Below, in pieces: positions 48,374 to 57,308 of a stretch of 64,000 nt of DNA (position 1 is its first letter; each line of letters begins with the position of its first letter). The position numbers were made by a program, and so were the translations under genes. The DNA is taken from positions 346,422 through 410,421 of the forward strand of contig NZ_BAAARN010000005.1 in NCBI RefSeq assembly GCF_039532215.1, in the 5' to 3' direction. A model generated the notes under the pieces. The model had not been told where the DNA came from. It ran no database searches and saw only the letters and a program-made list of their open reading frames with translations. The stretch is from Pedococcus aerophilus. GTDB taxonomy: Bacteria > Actinomycetota > Actinomycetes > Actinomycetales > Dermatophilaceae.

Positions 48374-49272
48374 GAGGTCACCCCTGGGTCGGCGGTCGAG
48401 AACTGGTGCGCCACCACGGTGGACAGCCCCGCGAGAGCACGCTCGTGCTGGTGCTGCTGCGCTGCCGCGAGGCCGCCGACCAGGCCGGCGAGCAGGTCGG
48501 CTCCGGAGGTGTGGCCGATCCCGCGGACCTCCCGCGCCGCCGCCCCGACCTCGGGCCCGCGCTCCCGGCCCCCGGCGAGCGCGGAGGCGAGGCGGACGAC
48601 TGATGGCACGGCATACCCGTCGGCGGCCTCGGCGAGTAGGCAGGCCGAGACCGTCGTCGTGCGGCTGGTGAGCAGGCGGACCGCGCCCCACAGGCGGGCT
48701 GCGGCACGGTCGGCGCCGCTGAGCCGCAGGGCCAGCAGGACCCCGCAGATCACGTCGTCGCCGCTGGGGGTCAGGCCCGGTCCGGAGCCCACGGTGACCT
48801 CCGCCCGGTCGGCCAGGTCCGCTCCGGCGAGCGCGCCCTCGGCGAGGGCCCGGGCAGGGCCGACCCAGGCTGTCGACGCCAGCGCGACGACGGCCGGTGG
48901 GCACGGCACGTCGACCCTGCTCTGCGCGGTGGGCACGGGGACGGGCTGCCAGACCCGGGTCCGACGGATCGTCAACCCCGGCAGGCGCACCGCTCCGTCA
49001 CCGACCAGGACGCGGTCGCCGGGCTGCACGCCCCACCCCACCTGGGGGGCTGCCGAGCCGAGCACCAGGGCGTTCGGCAGGCGCAGCGCGTCCGTCGACA
49101 CCACGGGCAGCAGTCCCGGGTGAGGGAAGCCATTGACCCGCAGGTAGACCGCCCCCGGGTAGACCGCCATGACGGTGGCACCCCGTCGGCCACGCGCCAG
49201 CATCGGCGCGGAGCGGGCGGACACCGCCGCGCGGTACGTCGTGGTGGCCATCGCGGAAGCCGCCTCGGGCAC
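48370..49272 (-). CDS. allH: DUF2877 family protein, AllH-type carbamoyltransferase subunit
   Basis: 300-residue protein, first gene of the leftward allHFG operon. The domain has VMAVYPGAVYLRVNGFPHPG near the start, GWGVQPGDRVLVGDGAVRLP in the middle, and the conserved block VTVGSGPGLTPSGDDVICGV, the clearest DUF2877 signature. C-terminal ADLLAGLVGGLAAAQQHQHE. The start is the ATG giving MPEAASAMATTTYR; a second in-frame ATG 7 codons on is possible. Coupled by a 4-nt overlap to the FdrA-like gene and divergent from the PucR gene. Confidence 0.82.
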   Translation of the reverse strand: MPEAASAMATTTYRAAVSARSAPMLARGRRGATVMAVYPGAVYLRVNGFPHPGLLPVVSTDALRLPNALVLGSAAPQVGWGVQPGDRVLVGDGAVRLPGLTIRRTRVWQPVPVPTAQSRVDVPCPPAVVALASTAWVGPARALAEGALAGADLADRAEVTVGSGPGLTPSGDDVICGVLLALRLSGADRAAARLWGAVRLLTSRTTTVSACLLAEAADGYAVPSVVRLASALAGGRERGPEVGAAAREVRGIGHTSGADLLAGLVGGLAAAQQHQHERALAGLSTVVAHQFSTADPGVTS

Positions 49273-49309
49273 TGGCCGGCCTCCTCGGCGTCGGGTCGCA
49301 CGGGAATCG

Positions 49310-49358
49310 AGCCGCGCGGGACCCCGGGGGCAGGGGGACCACGGAATCCCGCGCGGCT
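49310..49358. promoter_or_regulatory. inverted repeat in the allH-pucR divergent region
   Basis: AGCCGCGCGGGA (49310-49321) and TCCCGCGCGGCT (49347-49358) are perfect 12-bp arms 25 nt apart, in the 125-nt gap between divergent allH and the pucR-like gene. GGAATC also recurs beside each arm. Either a dimer-of-dimers operator or a hairpin; the location makes a regulatory role likely. TGTTGCCAATG at 49406-49416, just inside the pucR-like gene, is similar to 51200-51211 upstream of the permease. Confidence 0.45.
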
Positions 49359-49397
49359 TCGAGCAGTGACGCTACCGAGCGGGGCTACAGTCCCCTC

Positions 49398-51125
49398 ATG
49401 GTGAATGTTGCCAATGATCCCGGCCCCGGTGGCGCGGACTTGCCAGCCCCTCAGGCGCTGGGGGCAACCGCGCTGCCCACCCGGGATCTCGTGACCGGTG
49501 TGCCCCTGGCCCGCGTCCTCCAGCTGCCCAGCCTCGTCGGTGCGTCCGTGCACGCTGCCCCGGAGCAACTCTCCGCCGTGGTCACCCGGGCCTCCCTGTA
49601 TGCCGCCGACCCCCAAGAGGGCGCCGCGCACCATGTCGTCTGCCTCGACCCGGCACGGCTGGCCCCTGGCACAGATCCGCAGCTACTCGTGCGCTCGGTC
49701 GCGGACCGTGGCGCTGCTGCCCTCGTCGTGACCCGGAACGGCGGCACCGGTGGCGGCGGTGGCCGCCACGACTGGGCAGCCGCCTCGGCCTCGGCCGGAC
49801 TCCTGGTGGTGCTCGTGCGCGGCGCCAGTGCAGAGCTGGTCGTCACCGAGGTGCTGGGCGCCGTCCTCGACCAGCAGTCCGGCATCCTCGCCCGTGTCGA
49901 CGAGGCGCACCAGATCCTCGTCGGGATCGTGCTCGCCGGTGGTGGGCTGCAGGACCTGTGCGAGCGGCTCGCCGGCTTCCTCGGCGGCGCGACCATGGTG
50001 ACCACCACCGACGGTCGGGTGCTGGCCCGCGCCGGCGCGGAGGCCGACCTGGAGTCCGCGCTGGCCCTGGACTGCTTCGACCGCACCGGCCGCCTCGTCA
50101 CCGAACGCGAATCCGTCGGCATCCGCGACCCACGGCGCGACGACGCCGGACGGGCCCTCGTGCGGATCGTCGCCGGGCAGCTCGACCACGGCCTGCTCGC
50201 GGCCTTCGTCATGGACCGCACCCTGACCGCCGACGACGTCCACCTCCTCGAGCGGGCAGCGACCGTCGCCGCGCTCGCCATCACCAAGGAACAGGCGGTG
50301 TCCGCCGTCGAGGGCAAGTACCGCGCCGAGTTCCTGCGCGACGCCCTCTCCGGCCGGGCAGGGTCCCCCACCGACGCGGTCGCCCACGCGGCCGCGCTCG
50401 GGTGGGACGTCGACCGTCGCCTCGTCGTGGTGGTCGCCGAGACCGACGAGGACGACACCCAGACCACCCGGTCGCCGGAGGAGGTGAGCTCGCTGCAGCA
50501 GCGGTTCGCCCGGGCGTGGAGCCAGGCGATGGCGGTCCGCGACCCGAAGGCGCCGGTGGTGGGGTTCAGCCAGGAGGTCGTGGCGCTGCAGGCCGTGCCC
50601 GCCGACGCCGACACCGACGCCATCATGCGCACCGTGGGCGAGGTCGTGCGGGTGGTGCGCGGCGACGGCGGCGGCGGACGCCGCACGTTCTCGACGGGGG
50701 TGTCGCGGCCGATCGACTCCCTCGCCGGTCTCCCGGCGGCATACGAGGAGGCGCTGAGCGCCGTGAGCGTCGGGCGACAGCTGCACGGGGCCTCGGCGCT
50801 GACGCACTTCGACGGGCTCGGGGTGTTCCGGCTCCTGTCGCTCATCCCGGACAGCGCCGACCTGCGACGGTTCGTCGAGGAGTCGCTCGGGCCGCTCGCG
50901 CACGACGACGTCGCGGAGCACGCCGACCTGCGCACGACGCTGAGCGTCCTCATCGACACCAACATGAACGTCGCCGAGACCGCCCGGCTGCTGTTCTTCC
51001 ACTACAACACGCTGCGCTACCGCATCGCCAAGCTCGAGAAGATGCTCGGGCCGTTCACCTCCGACCCCGAGCTGCGCCTCAAGCTGGCGCTGGCCCTCAA
51101 GGTCCACCAGATGCGCGGCATCTGA
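49398..51125 (+). CDS. PucR family transcriptional regulator
   Basis: 575-residue regulator. An N-terminal PucR-like ligand domain (about 30-150: LPTRDLVTGVPLARVLQLPS ... ALVVTRNG) leads to a GAF-like middle region with ILARVDEAHQILVGIVLAGG and a GGDEF-like CdaR segment around 310-450, then the C-terminal helix-turn-helix NMNVAETARLLFFHYNTLRY RIAKLEKML region (about 528-557), diagnostic of PucR/CdaR regulators. Members usually activate purine or allantoin catabolism. It diverges from allHFG and precedes the permease and molybdenum hydroxylase genes, so it is the likely controller of both sides. Confidence 0.93.
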   Translation: MVNVANDPGPGGADLPAPQALGATALPTRDLVTGVPLARVLQLPSLVGASVHAAPEQLSAVVTRASLYAADPQEGAAHHVVCLDPARLAPGTDPQLLVRSVADRGAAALVVTRNGGTGGGGGRHDWAAASASAGLLVVLVRGASAELVVTEVLGAVLDQQSGILARVDEAHQILVGIVLAGGGLQDLCERLAGFLGGATMVTTTDGRVLARAGAEADLESALALDCFDRTGRLVTERESVGIRDPRRDDAGRALVRIVAGQLDHGLLAAFVMDRTLTADDVHLLERAATVAALAITKEQAVSAVEGKYRAEFLRDALSGRAGSPTDAVAHAAALGWDVDRRLVVVVAETDEDDTQTTRSPEEVSSLQQRFARAWSQAMAVRDPKAPVVGFSQEVVALQAVPADADTDAIMRTVGEVVRVVRGDGGGGRRTFSTGVSRPIDSLAGLPAAYEEALSAVSVGRQLHGASALTHFDGLGVFRLLSLIPDSADLRRFVEESLGPLAHDDVAEHADLRTTLSVLIDTNMNVAETARLLFFHYNTLRYRIAKLEKMLGPFTSDPELRLKLALALKVHQMRGI

Positions 51126-51193
51126 CTCGGCAGCGCTCCCCGGCTGGCGGAGGGGCCAGCGCATGACCTGCCGAACGCCTGCCGGCCCCTGAT

Positions 51194-51211
51194 GGCAAGT
51201 GTTGCCCAATG
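51194..51211 (+). promoter_or_regulatory. candidate operator upstream of the NCS2 permease gene
   Basis: GGCAAGTGTTGCC (51194-51206) is a 5-3-5 perfect inverted repeat, and TGTTGCCCAATG (51200-51211) nearly repeats TGTTGCCAATG at 49406-49416 in the pucR-like gene. It lies in the 221-nt gap before the permease, 136-153 nt from its start. The rest of that gap shows nothing else I can name. Confidence 0.35.
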
Positions 51212-51346
51212 CACGGCCCGCGCGTCCCGCTAGTTTTCGAGGGTCCCGGGGTCGCCGGGTCGTAGGGTCGCCGCACCGCGTGACGTTCCACCCCGGGCAG
51301 CGCTGCTCACCCCCACCCCCGGCGCGGCAGTCGACAAGGAGTCCTC

Positions 51347-52783
51347 ATGGCATTGGGCTGGAAACTGCACGGTGACGGCCGCACGATGGGACCCGACGAC
51401 GTCGTCGCCCCCGACGAGCGGCTCTCCTGGGGCAAGACGATCGGTCTGGGCGCCCAGCACGTCGTCGCGATGTTCGGGGCGACCTTCGTCTTCCCGCTGA
51501 TCATGGGCCTGAACGCCCAGCTCGCGATCATGATGAGCGGTATCGCGACGATCGCGTTCCTGCTCATCGTCCAGGGCAAGGTGCCCTCCTACCTCGGCAC
51601 CTCGGCCTCGTTCGTCGGCGGTGTCGCGGCCATCCGTGCCCAGGGCGGAGACTCCGCCGAGGTGACCGGCGCGATCCTCGTCGCCGGTGTCGTCCTCGCG
51701 CTCGTGGGTGTCCTGATCCACTTCGCCGGCTCGCGCGTCGTGCACAGGGTGCTGCCGCCGGTCGTGACGGGTGCCGTCGTCATGCTCATCGGGTTCAACC
51801 TCGCGCCGGTCGTCGCCGGCGTCTACTGGCCGCAGGACCAGTGGGTCGCGCTGCTCGTCATGCTCTTCACCATCGTCTGCGCCGTGGCGGTCAAGGGATT
51901 CGTCGGACGGGTGGCGATCTTCCTGGCGCTGATCTTCGGCTACGTCCTGTCGTGGATCTTCGACAAGGTCTTCGGCCAGATCACCTCGTTCGACGCCGGA
52001 GCGGGCAAGGTCACGACCCACTTCCGCACCAACTTCGAGGGCGTCGGGGCGGCCGACTGGATCGGCTTCCCCCCGCACACCGAGCTCGTCGCGGGCAAGG
52101 AGATCGTGGGCTGGCACGCACCGAGCTTCTCGATCGCCGCGATCCTCCTGGTCCTGCCCGCCGTCATCGCCCTCATCGCGGAGAACACCGGCCACGTCAA
52201 GGCTGTCGCCGAGATGACCAAGACCGACCTCGACCCGGTCATGGGTCGGGCCATCGCCGCCGACGGTATCGGCACGGTCCTCGCGACGTCCGTGGGTGGC
52301 TCCCCCACGACCACGTACGCCGAGAACATCGGGGTCATGGCCGCCACCCGGGTCTACTCGACGGCCGCCTACTACGTCGCCGCGATCGTGGCGATCCTCT
52401 TCGGACTCTCCCCGAAGTTCGGGGCCCTCGTGGCCTCCACGCCGGGCGGCGTCCTCGGCGGCATCACCGTGGTCCTCTACGGGATGATCGGCCTGCTGGG
52501 CGCGAAGATCTGGAAGGAGAACAACGTCGACTTCGGCAACCCGATCAACCTCGTCCCGGTCGCCGCCGGCATCATCATCGGCATCGGCAACGTGTCGTTG
52601 ACGTTCTCGGACGAGTTCTCGCTCAGCGGCATCGCCCTCGGCACCATCGTCGCCGTGGGTGCGTACCACCTGGCCAAGGCGCTCGCCCCGGCGGAGCTGC
52701 GTGACCGCGCCGACGGATCGGTGCTCACCGTGGGTCGGGAGACGTATGGCGACGGGGAGGACGACCTGCGCCCGCGCCGCTGA
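51347..52783 (+). CDS. NCS2 family nucleobase permease (uracil/xanthine type)
   Basis: Proton-coupled nucleobase transporter of 478 aa with about 14 helices. GLGAQHVVAMFGATFVFPLI is the QH motif region in helix 1, PSYLGTSASFVG the helix-3 half, ALIAENTGHVKAVAEM the helix-8 Glu-His substrate site, and GGSPTTTYAENIGVMAATRV the helix-10 NxxG/E signature. The TTTYAENIGV form is that of the uracil (UraA/RutG) branch rather than typical xanthine carriers. Imports a nucleobase or related cyclic ureide for the catabolic genes that follow. SD AAGGAG before the ATG. Confidence 0.93.
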   Translation: MALGWKLHGDGRTMGPDDVVAPDERLSWGKTIGLGAQHVVAMFGATFVFPLIMGLNAQLAIMMSGIATIAFLLIVQGKVPSYLGTSASFVGGVAAIRAQGGDSAEVTGAILVAGVVLALVGVLIHFAGSRVVHRVLPPVVTGAVVMLIGFNLAPVVAGVYWPQDQWVALLVMLFTIVCAVAVKGFVGRVAIFLALIFGYVLSWIFDKVFGQITSFDAGAGKVTTHFRTNFEGVGAADWIGFPPHTELVAGKEIVGWHAPSFSIAAILLVLPAVIALIAENTGHVKAVAEMTKTDLDPVMGRAIAADGIGTVLATSVGGSPTTTYAENIGVMAATRVYSTAAYYVAAIVAILFGLSPKFGALVASTPGGVLGGITVVLYGMIGLLGAKIWKENNVDFGNPINLVPVAAGIIIGIGNVSLTFSDEFSLSGIALGTIVAVGAYHLAKALAPAELRDRADGSVLTVGRETYGDGEDDLRPRR

Positions 52784-52823
52784 CCTCCTTCCCACCCGTC
52801 CCCCGAACAGGCAGGATCAGTCC

Positions 52824-53711
52824 GTGAAGCCCGCTCCGTTCGTGCACCACGCGCCTCGCACCGTCGAGGAAGCCGTCGGGGTGCTCGAGCGGGTGGGTCA
52901 CGACGGCAAGGTCCTCGCCGGTGGGCAGAGCCTCATCCCGATCCTCAACATGCGGCTCGCCTCCCCCGCCCACCTCGTCGACATCAACGGTGTGGCCGGG
53001 CTGGACCGCGTCGAGGTCACCGACGACGCGGTGCGGGTGGGTGCGCTCGTCCGGCACGCGGGCCTGGAGTCCCACGAGGCTGCGTATGCGGCGTCGCCGC
53101 TCTTGCGCCGTACCGTTCGGCACGTGGCCCACCCAGCCATCCGCAACCGCGGGACGACGGTGGGCTCGATCGCCCACGCCGACGCTGCCGGCGAGATGCC
53201 GGCGATCCTCGCGCTCACCGACGGCTTGGTCGAGGCGGTCGGTCCCTCCGGCACGCGCGAGATCCCCTGGCACGACTTCTTCCTCGGCGCCCTGGAGACC
53301 TCACTGGCGCCGGACGAGCTGGCGGTCGCAGTGCGGTTCCCGAGACTGCCTGCTGCCACCGGGACGGCGTTCGCCGAGCGCGCCCGCCGCCACGGCGACT
53401 ACGCGATGGCCGGGGTCGCCGCCGCCGTGGCTGTGTCGGACGGAGTCCTCACCTCGGCTCGGCTGTCGTTCGTCTCGGTGACCGATGTGCCGGGAGTGGT
53501 CGACGTGACTGCCGCGGTCCATGGACAGGCTCCGGAGGAAGTCGACTGGGCGGCGTGCGACGACCTCGTCCGCGCCCACCTGACACCCGAGTCGGACATC
53601 CACGCCACGGCCGAGTACCGCGCGATGCTCGCCACCCGCCTCGCCCACCTCACACTCGCCCGAGCCGCGAGCGACTCGATCTCCTCCAGCGCAGGAGGAT
53701 CCGCCGCATGA
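52824..53711 (+). CDS. molybdenum hydroxylase FAD-binding (medium) subunit
   Basis: CoxM/XDH-B-type subunit, 295 aa. FVHHAPRTVEEAVGVL and the FAD pyrophosphate-binding LAGGQSLIPILNMRLASPAH (51-70 region) are canonical, as is the second FAD motif IRNRGTTVGSIAHADAAGEM. It passes electrons from the Fe-S subunit to an acceptor. GTG start at 52824, with GCAGGA upstream, gives the usual MKPAPF-like N-terminus. It begins 40 nt after the permease and overlaps the Fe-S subunit gene by 4 nt, so the order is medium, small, large. Confidence 0.94.
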   Translation: MKPAPFVHHAPRTVEEAVGVLERVGHDGKVLAGGQSLIPILNMRLASPAHLVDINGVAGLDRVEVTDDAVRVGALVRHAGLESHEAAYAASPLLRRTVRHVAHPAIRNRGTTVGSIAHADAAGEMPAILALTDGLVEAVGPSGTREIPWHDFFLGALETSLAPDELAVAVRFPRLPAATGTAFAERARRHGDYAMAGVAAAVAVSDGVLTSARLSFVSVTDVPGVVDVTAAVHGQAPEEVDWAACDDLVRAHLTPESDIHATAEYRAMLATRLAHLTLARAASDSISSSAGGSAA

Positions 53712-54205
53712 GCGAACCCGTCGCCGAGGAGCTGCTCGACGTCACGGTCACCGTCAACGACGTCCCCCGCCACGCACGGGTGCCCGCCCGCCGCCTCTTG
53801 TCGGACTTCCTGCGCCACGACCTCGGGCTGACCGGCACCCACGTCGGGTGCGAGCACGGGGTCTGCGGCGCCTGCACCGTGCTCGTCGACGGAGCACCGA
53901 TGCGGGCCTGCCTGATGTTCGCCGTGAGCGCGCAGGCGCACGCCGTCACGACGATCGAGGGTCTCGGGACGATCGAGGCGATGGGTCCGGTGCAGCAGGC
54001 GTTCACCGAGTGCCACGGCCTGCAGTGCGGATTCTGCACTCCCGGGTTCGTCACGACGATCACGGCGTTCCTCGAGGACAACCCCGAACCGACGCAGGAC
54101 GAGGCCCGCGAGGCCATCTCGGGCAACCTGTGCCGCTGCACCGGTTACCAGAACATCGTGAAGTCCGTCCTGCGCGCGGCCGAGATCAAGGCCGAGCGCT
54201 CGTGA
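53708..54205 (+). CDS. molybdenum hydroxylase 2Fe-2S (small) subunit
   Basis: CoxS-type subunit, 165 aa, with two [2Fe-2S] clusters: plant-ferredoxin type GCEHGVCGACTVLVDG at about 50-65 and the C-terminal helical cluster with QCGFCTPGFV and NLCRCTGYQNIV. Length and cysteine pattern are complete. Coupled by 4-nt overlaps to the genes on both sides. Confidence 0.96.
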   Translation: MSEPVAEELLDVTVTVNDVPRHARVPARRLLSDFLRHDLGLTGTHVGCEHGVCGACTVLVDGAPMRACLMFAVSAQAHAVTTIEGLGTIEAMGPVQQAFTECHGLQCGFCTPGFVTTITAFLEDNPEPTQDEAREAISGNLCRCTGYQNIVKSVLRAAEIKAERS

Positions 54206-56649
54206 CGACCCAGATGTTCGGTGCACCCATCCGGCGCAAGGAGGACCCGCGGCTGGTCACCGGCGGCGGGAAGTTCCTCGACGACCTGGGCCGCGGTGCC
54301 CTGGCGGCGGCCTTCGTCCGCAGCCCGCACGCCCACGCGAAGATCGTCGACATCGACGTGACCGACGCCCTCGACGTCGACGGACTCGTCGCGATCTACA
54401 CGCACGAGGACCTGCCCGGCCGGGTCGGCGAACCCCTCCCCCTGCTCATCCCCCACCCCACGCTGACCCATGGCCGCACCCAGCACGCCCTGGCCAAGGA
54501 CGAGGTCAACCACGTCGGCGAGCCCGTCGTCATGGTCGTCGCCCGCGACCGCTACCTCGCCGAGGACGCCTGCGCACGCATCCGGGTCGACTACGAGGCC
54601 CTCCCCCCGGTCGTCGGGATCGAGGCCGCCCGTGCCGCCGACCTGCTCGTCCACGACGACGTCCCCGGCAACATCGCCGCCCACATGCTCCAAGAGGTCG
54701 GCGACGTCGAAGCCGCCCTGGCCAACGCCCCGCACGTCCTCGAGCTGGACCTCGCCATCGAGCGCAGCGCCTGCATGCCCATGGAGGGCAAGGGCGTCTA
54801 CGCCCGCTGGGACGCCGACCGCGAGGAGCTGCGCATCTACTCCTCGACGCAGACCTCCACGGGGGTGCGTGCAGCCGTGGCCGCCAAGCTCGGTATGCCG
54901 CTCGCGAAGGTCGAGTGCATCGCCCCCGACGTGGGCGGTGGGTTCGGGGTGAAGATCAACCACCCGTGGCCAGAAGAGGTCCTCGTCCCGTGGGTCGCGA
55001 AAACCCTTGGTGTCGAAGTGAAGTGGGTGGAGGACCGTCGCGAGCACTTCATCTCCTCGGCGCACGAACGCGGTCAGCTCCAGCAGGTGCGTGTCGGCTT
55101 CGACGACGACGGGCGACTGCTCGGCCTCGACGTGAAGTTCTGGCACGACAACGGGGCGTACACGCCGTACGGGATCATCGTCCCGATCATCACGTCCACG
55201 CAGCTGCTCGGCCCGTACAAGCCGGGGACGTACCGCTGCGAGTTCTGGTCGCTCTACACGAACACCGTCCTCGTCACGCCCTACCGCGGCGCCGGCCGTC
55301 CGCAGGGCTGCTTCGCCATGGAGCGCACCATGGACGCGATCGCCGACGAGCTCGGGCTCGACCGGGCCGAGGTCCGGTCGCGCAACTTCATCCAGCCGAG
55401 CGAGATGCCGTTCGACCACGGGCTGCTGTTCCAGGACGGGCGTCCGCTGAAGTACGACTCCGGCGACTTCCCCGCCTCGCTCGACAAGCTCAAGGCGCTC
55501 GTCGGGTGGGACGACTTCGCCGAGTACCGCGACCGGGCCCGGGTCGAGGGCCGCAAGGTCGGGCTCGGTATCGGCTGCTACGTCGAGGGAACGGGCGTCG
55601 GCCCCTACGAGGGCGGCCACATCCAGATCGAGACCAGTGGCCGGGTCAACGTGTCGACCGGCCTCACGTCGCAGGGCCAGGGCCACGAGACGGCGTTCGC
55701 CCAGGTCGTGGCGCAGGAGCTCGGCGTGCCGATCGAGGACGTGTTCGTCACCACCGGCGACACCCGCCGGATGCCCTACGCCGTGGGGACGTTCGCGTCG
55801 AGGGCGGCGGTGATGAGCGGGAACGCGATCGCCCTCGCCGCCCGCAACGTGCGCGCCAAGGCACTGCGCATCGCGGCCGACGCGCTCGAGGTGGCTGCCG
55901 ACGACCTCGAGATCGTCGACGGGATCATCCGCGTCAAGGGCGCGCCCGACACCCAGATGTCCCTCGGCACGGTGTCGGTGATGAGCAACCCACTGCGCTA
56001 CGCGTTCGACGAAGCAGCAAAGGCCGCGACGCAGTTCGCCGGCAGCAACGACCCGGACAAGCCGCCGGTCGCCGACGACGACGAACCCGGCCTCGAGGGT
56101 CGCGACTTCTACTCGCCGACCCAGGCGACGTTCGCCAACGGCATGCACGCGGCGATCGTCGAGACCGACCCGGTGACTGCCGAGATCAACATCCTGCGCT
56201 ACTGCGTCATCCACGACTGCGGGACGATGATCAACCCGATGATCGTCGAGGGCCAGGTGCACGGCGGGGTGGCGCAGGGCGTCGGAGGCGCTCTCTACGA
56301 GCGGATGGTCTACGACGAGTCGGGGCAGCTCCTCAACGCCTCGTTCATGGACTTCCTCATGCCCTACGCCTCCGAGATCCCCCACATCGAGACCGACCAC
56401 CTCGAGACGCCCTCGCCGCTGAACCCGTTGGGCATCAAGGGCGCCGGCGAGGCCGGCTGCATCCCCGTGAGCGCCGTCATCGCCTCGGCCATCTCCGACG
56501 CCGAGGGCTTCGCCATCACCTCGATGCCCATCTCCCCGGTCGAGCTGTGGGAGCTGCGCCAGCGCCACGCCTCCGGTGAGATCTCGTCGTTGCGCGGCCG
56601 CGCGCCATACCCTTCCGAGCCCAGTGACCCGACGACGACGAGGACCTGA
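54202..56649 (+). CDS. molybdenum hydroxylase large (molybdopterin) subunit, xanthine dehydrogenase family
   Basis: Catalytic subunit, 815 aa, binding molybdopterin cytosine dinucleotide and hydroxylating a carbon next to nitrogen (or an aldehyde). FGAPIRRKEDPRLVTGGGKF is the N-terminal hallmark; PDVGGGFGVKINHPWPEE, TPYRGAGRPQG (about 353-363), TSQGQGHETAFAQVVAQELG and the catalytic KGAGEAG with Glu750 are visible. The active-site loop is the ordinary YRGAGRP, not the AYxCSFR of true CO dehydrogenase, so CO oxidation is excluded. GTG start at the GTGA overlap. Context suggests a heterocyclic substrate such as a pyrimidine, purine or hydantoin. Confidence 0.95.
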   Translation: MTTQMFGAPIRRKEDPRLVTGGGKFLDDLGRGALAAAFVRSPHAHAKIVDIDVTDALDVDGLVAIYTHEDLPGRVGEPLPLLIPHPTLTHGRTQHALAKDEVNHVGEPVVMVVARDRYLAEDACARIRVDYEALPPVVGIEAARAADLLVHDDVPGNIAAHMLQEVGDVEAALANAPHVLELDLAIERSACMPMEGKGVYARWDADREELRIYSSTQTSTGVRAAVAAKLGMPLAKVECIAPDVGGGFGVKINHPWPEEVLVPWVAKTLGVEVKWVEDRREHFISSAHERGQLQQVRVGFDDDGRLLGLDVKFWHDNGAYTPYGIIVPIITSTQLLGPYKPGTYRCEFWSLYTNTVLVTPYRGAGRPQGCFAMERTMDAIADELGLDRAEVRSRNFIQPSEMPFDHGLLFQDGRPLKYDSGDFPASLDKLKALVGWDDFAEYRDRARVEGRKVGLGIGCYVEGTGVGPYEGGHIQIETSGRVNVSTGLTSQGQGHETAFAQVVAQELGVPIEDVFVTTGDTRRMPYAVGTFASRAAVMSGNAIALAARNVRAKALRIAADALEVAADDLEIVDGIIRVKGAPDTQMSLGTVSVMSNPLRYAFDEAAKAATQFAGSNDPDKPPVADDDEPGLEGRDFYSPTQATFANGMHAAIVETDPVTAEINILRYCVIHDCGTMINPMIVEGQVHGGVAQGVGGALYERMVYDESGQLLNASFMDFLMPYASEIPHIETDHLETPSPLNPLGIKGAGEAGCIPVSAVIASAISDAEGFAITSMPISPVELWELRQRHASGEISSLRGRAPYPSEPSDPTTTRT

Positions 56650-57308
56650 TGAAGATCTCCGGCACGGCCGCCCTGACCTCGACGCCCGAGCAGGTCTGGA
56701 ACGCCTTCCACGACCCAGCGGTGCTCGCGCGCTGCCTGCCGGGTTGCGAGTCGCTGACCCAGGTCGGCGAGGACGAGTACGCCATGACCGTGACCGCGGG
56801 CGTCGCCGCGATCAGGGGCACCTACGACGGTCGTGTCGCGCTCAAGGACCCGCAGCCGCCGGGCCAGTTCACGATGAAGGCGACCGGCGCCGGTGGGCCC
56901 GGCACCGTCGACGCCGACGTCGTCGTGCGGCTCACGCCGGCGACCGGTGGCGGCACCGACCTCACGTACGACGCGGACGCCGCCGTGGGTGGGGTGATCG
57001 GCGGGGTCGGGCAGCGGATGCTCGCCGGCGTGACGCGCAAGATGGCCGGGCAGTTCTTCGCTGCCGTCGACGCCGACATCGCCGGGGTCCGGCCCGAGCC
57101 CATCGAGTCCCCTGTCCTCACCCGCGCACCCGGGGCGCCGGCCGGATCGCCGGTCTACGCCGGCGTCGCCGCGACCCCTGCCGCGTCCGTGGGGCGCGCC
57201 GGAGCAGGTGCCGGGAGCGACCGCGACTGGGCGTATGGCGTGCTCGCCGGTGGGGTGGCGGCCCTCGCCGGGGTTATCGTCGGGTGGAACCTAGGGAGGC
57301 GTCACTGA
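56649..57308 (+). CDS. CoxG-like SRPBCC protein with C-terminal membrane anchor
   Basis: 219-residue protein. Residues 1-145 are a START/SRPBCC domain of the CoxG type (MKISGTAALTSTPEQVWNAF, LPGCESLTQVGEDEYAM, GGTDLTYDADAAVGGVIGGV); an Ala/Pro-rich linker follows; residues 192-215 (AYGVLAGGVAALAGVIVGWN) form a transmembrane helix. CoxG in CO oxidisers recruits the hydroxylase to the membrane, which probably holds here for the neighbouring enzyme. Shares one base with the preceding stop and the following start. Confidence 0.9.
   Translation: MKISGTAALTSTPEQVWNAFHDPAVLARCLPGCESLTQVGEDEYAMTVTAGVAAIRGTYDGRVALKDPQPPGQFTMKATGAGGPGTVDADVVVRLTPATGGGTDLTYDADAAVGGVIGGVGQRMLAGVTRKMAGQFFAAVDADIAGVRPEPIESPVLTRAPGAPAGSPVYAGVAATPAASVGRAGAGAGSDRDWAYGVLAGGVAALAGVIVGWNLGRRH

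Noticed and set aside
54145-56568. An 807-codon minus-strand open frame opposite the molybdenum hydroxylase large subunit
   Set aside because: Shadow frame; the plus strand encodes a complete catalytic subunit with all motifs.
52824-57308. Aerobic CO dehydrogenase (coxMSLG)
   Set aside because: Gene order fits, but the large subunit lacks the AYxCSFR active-site loop.
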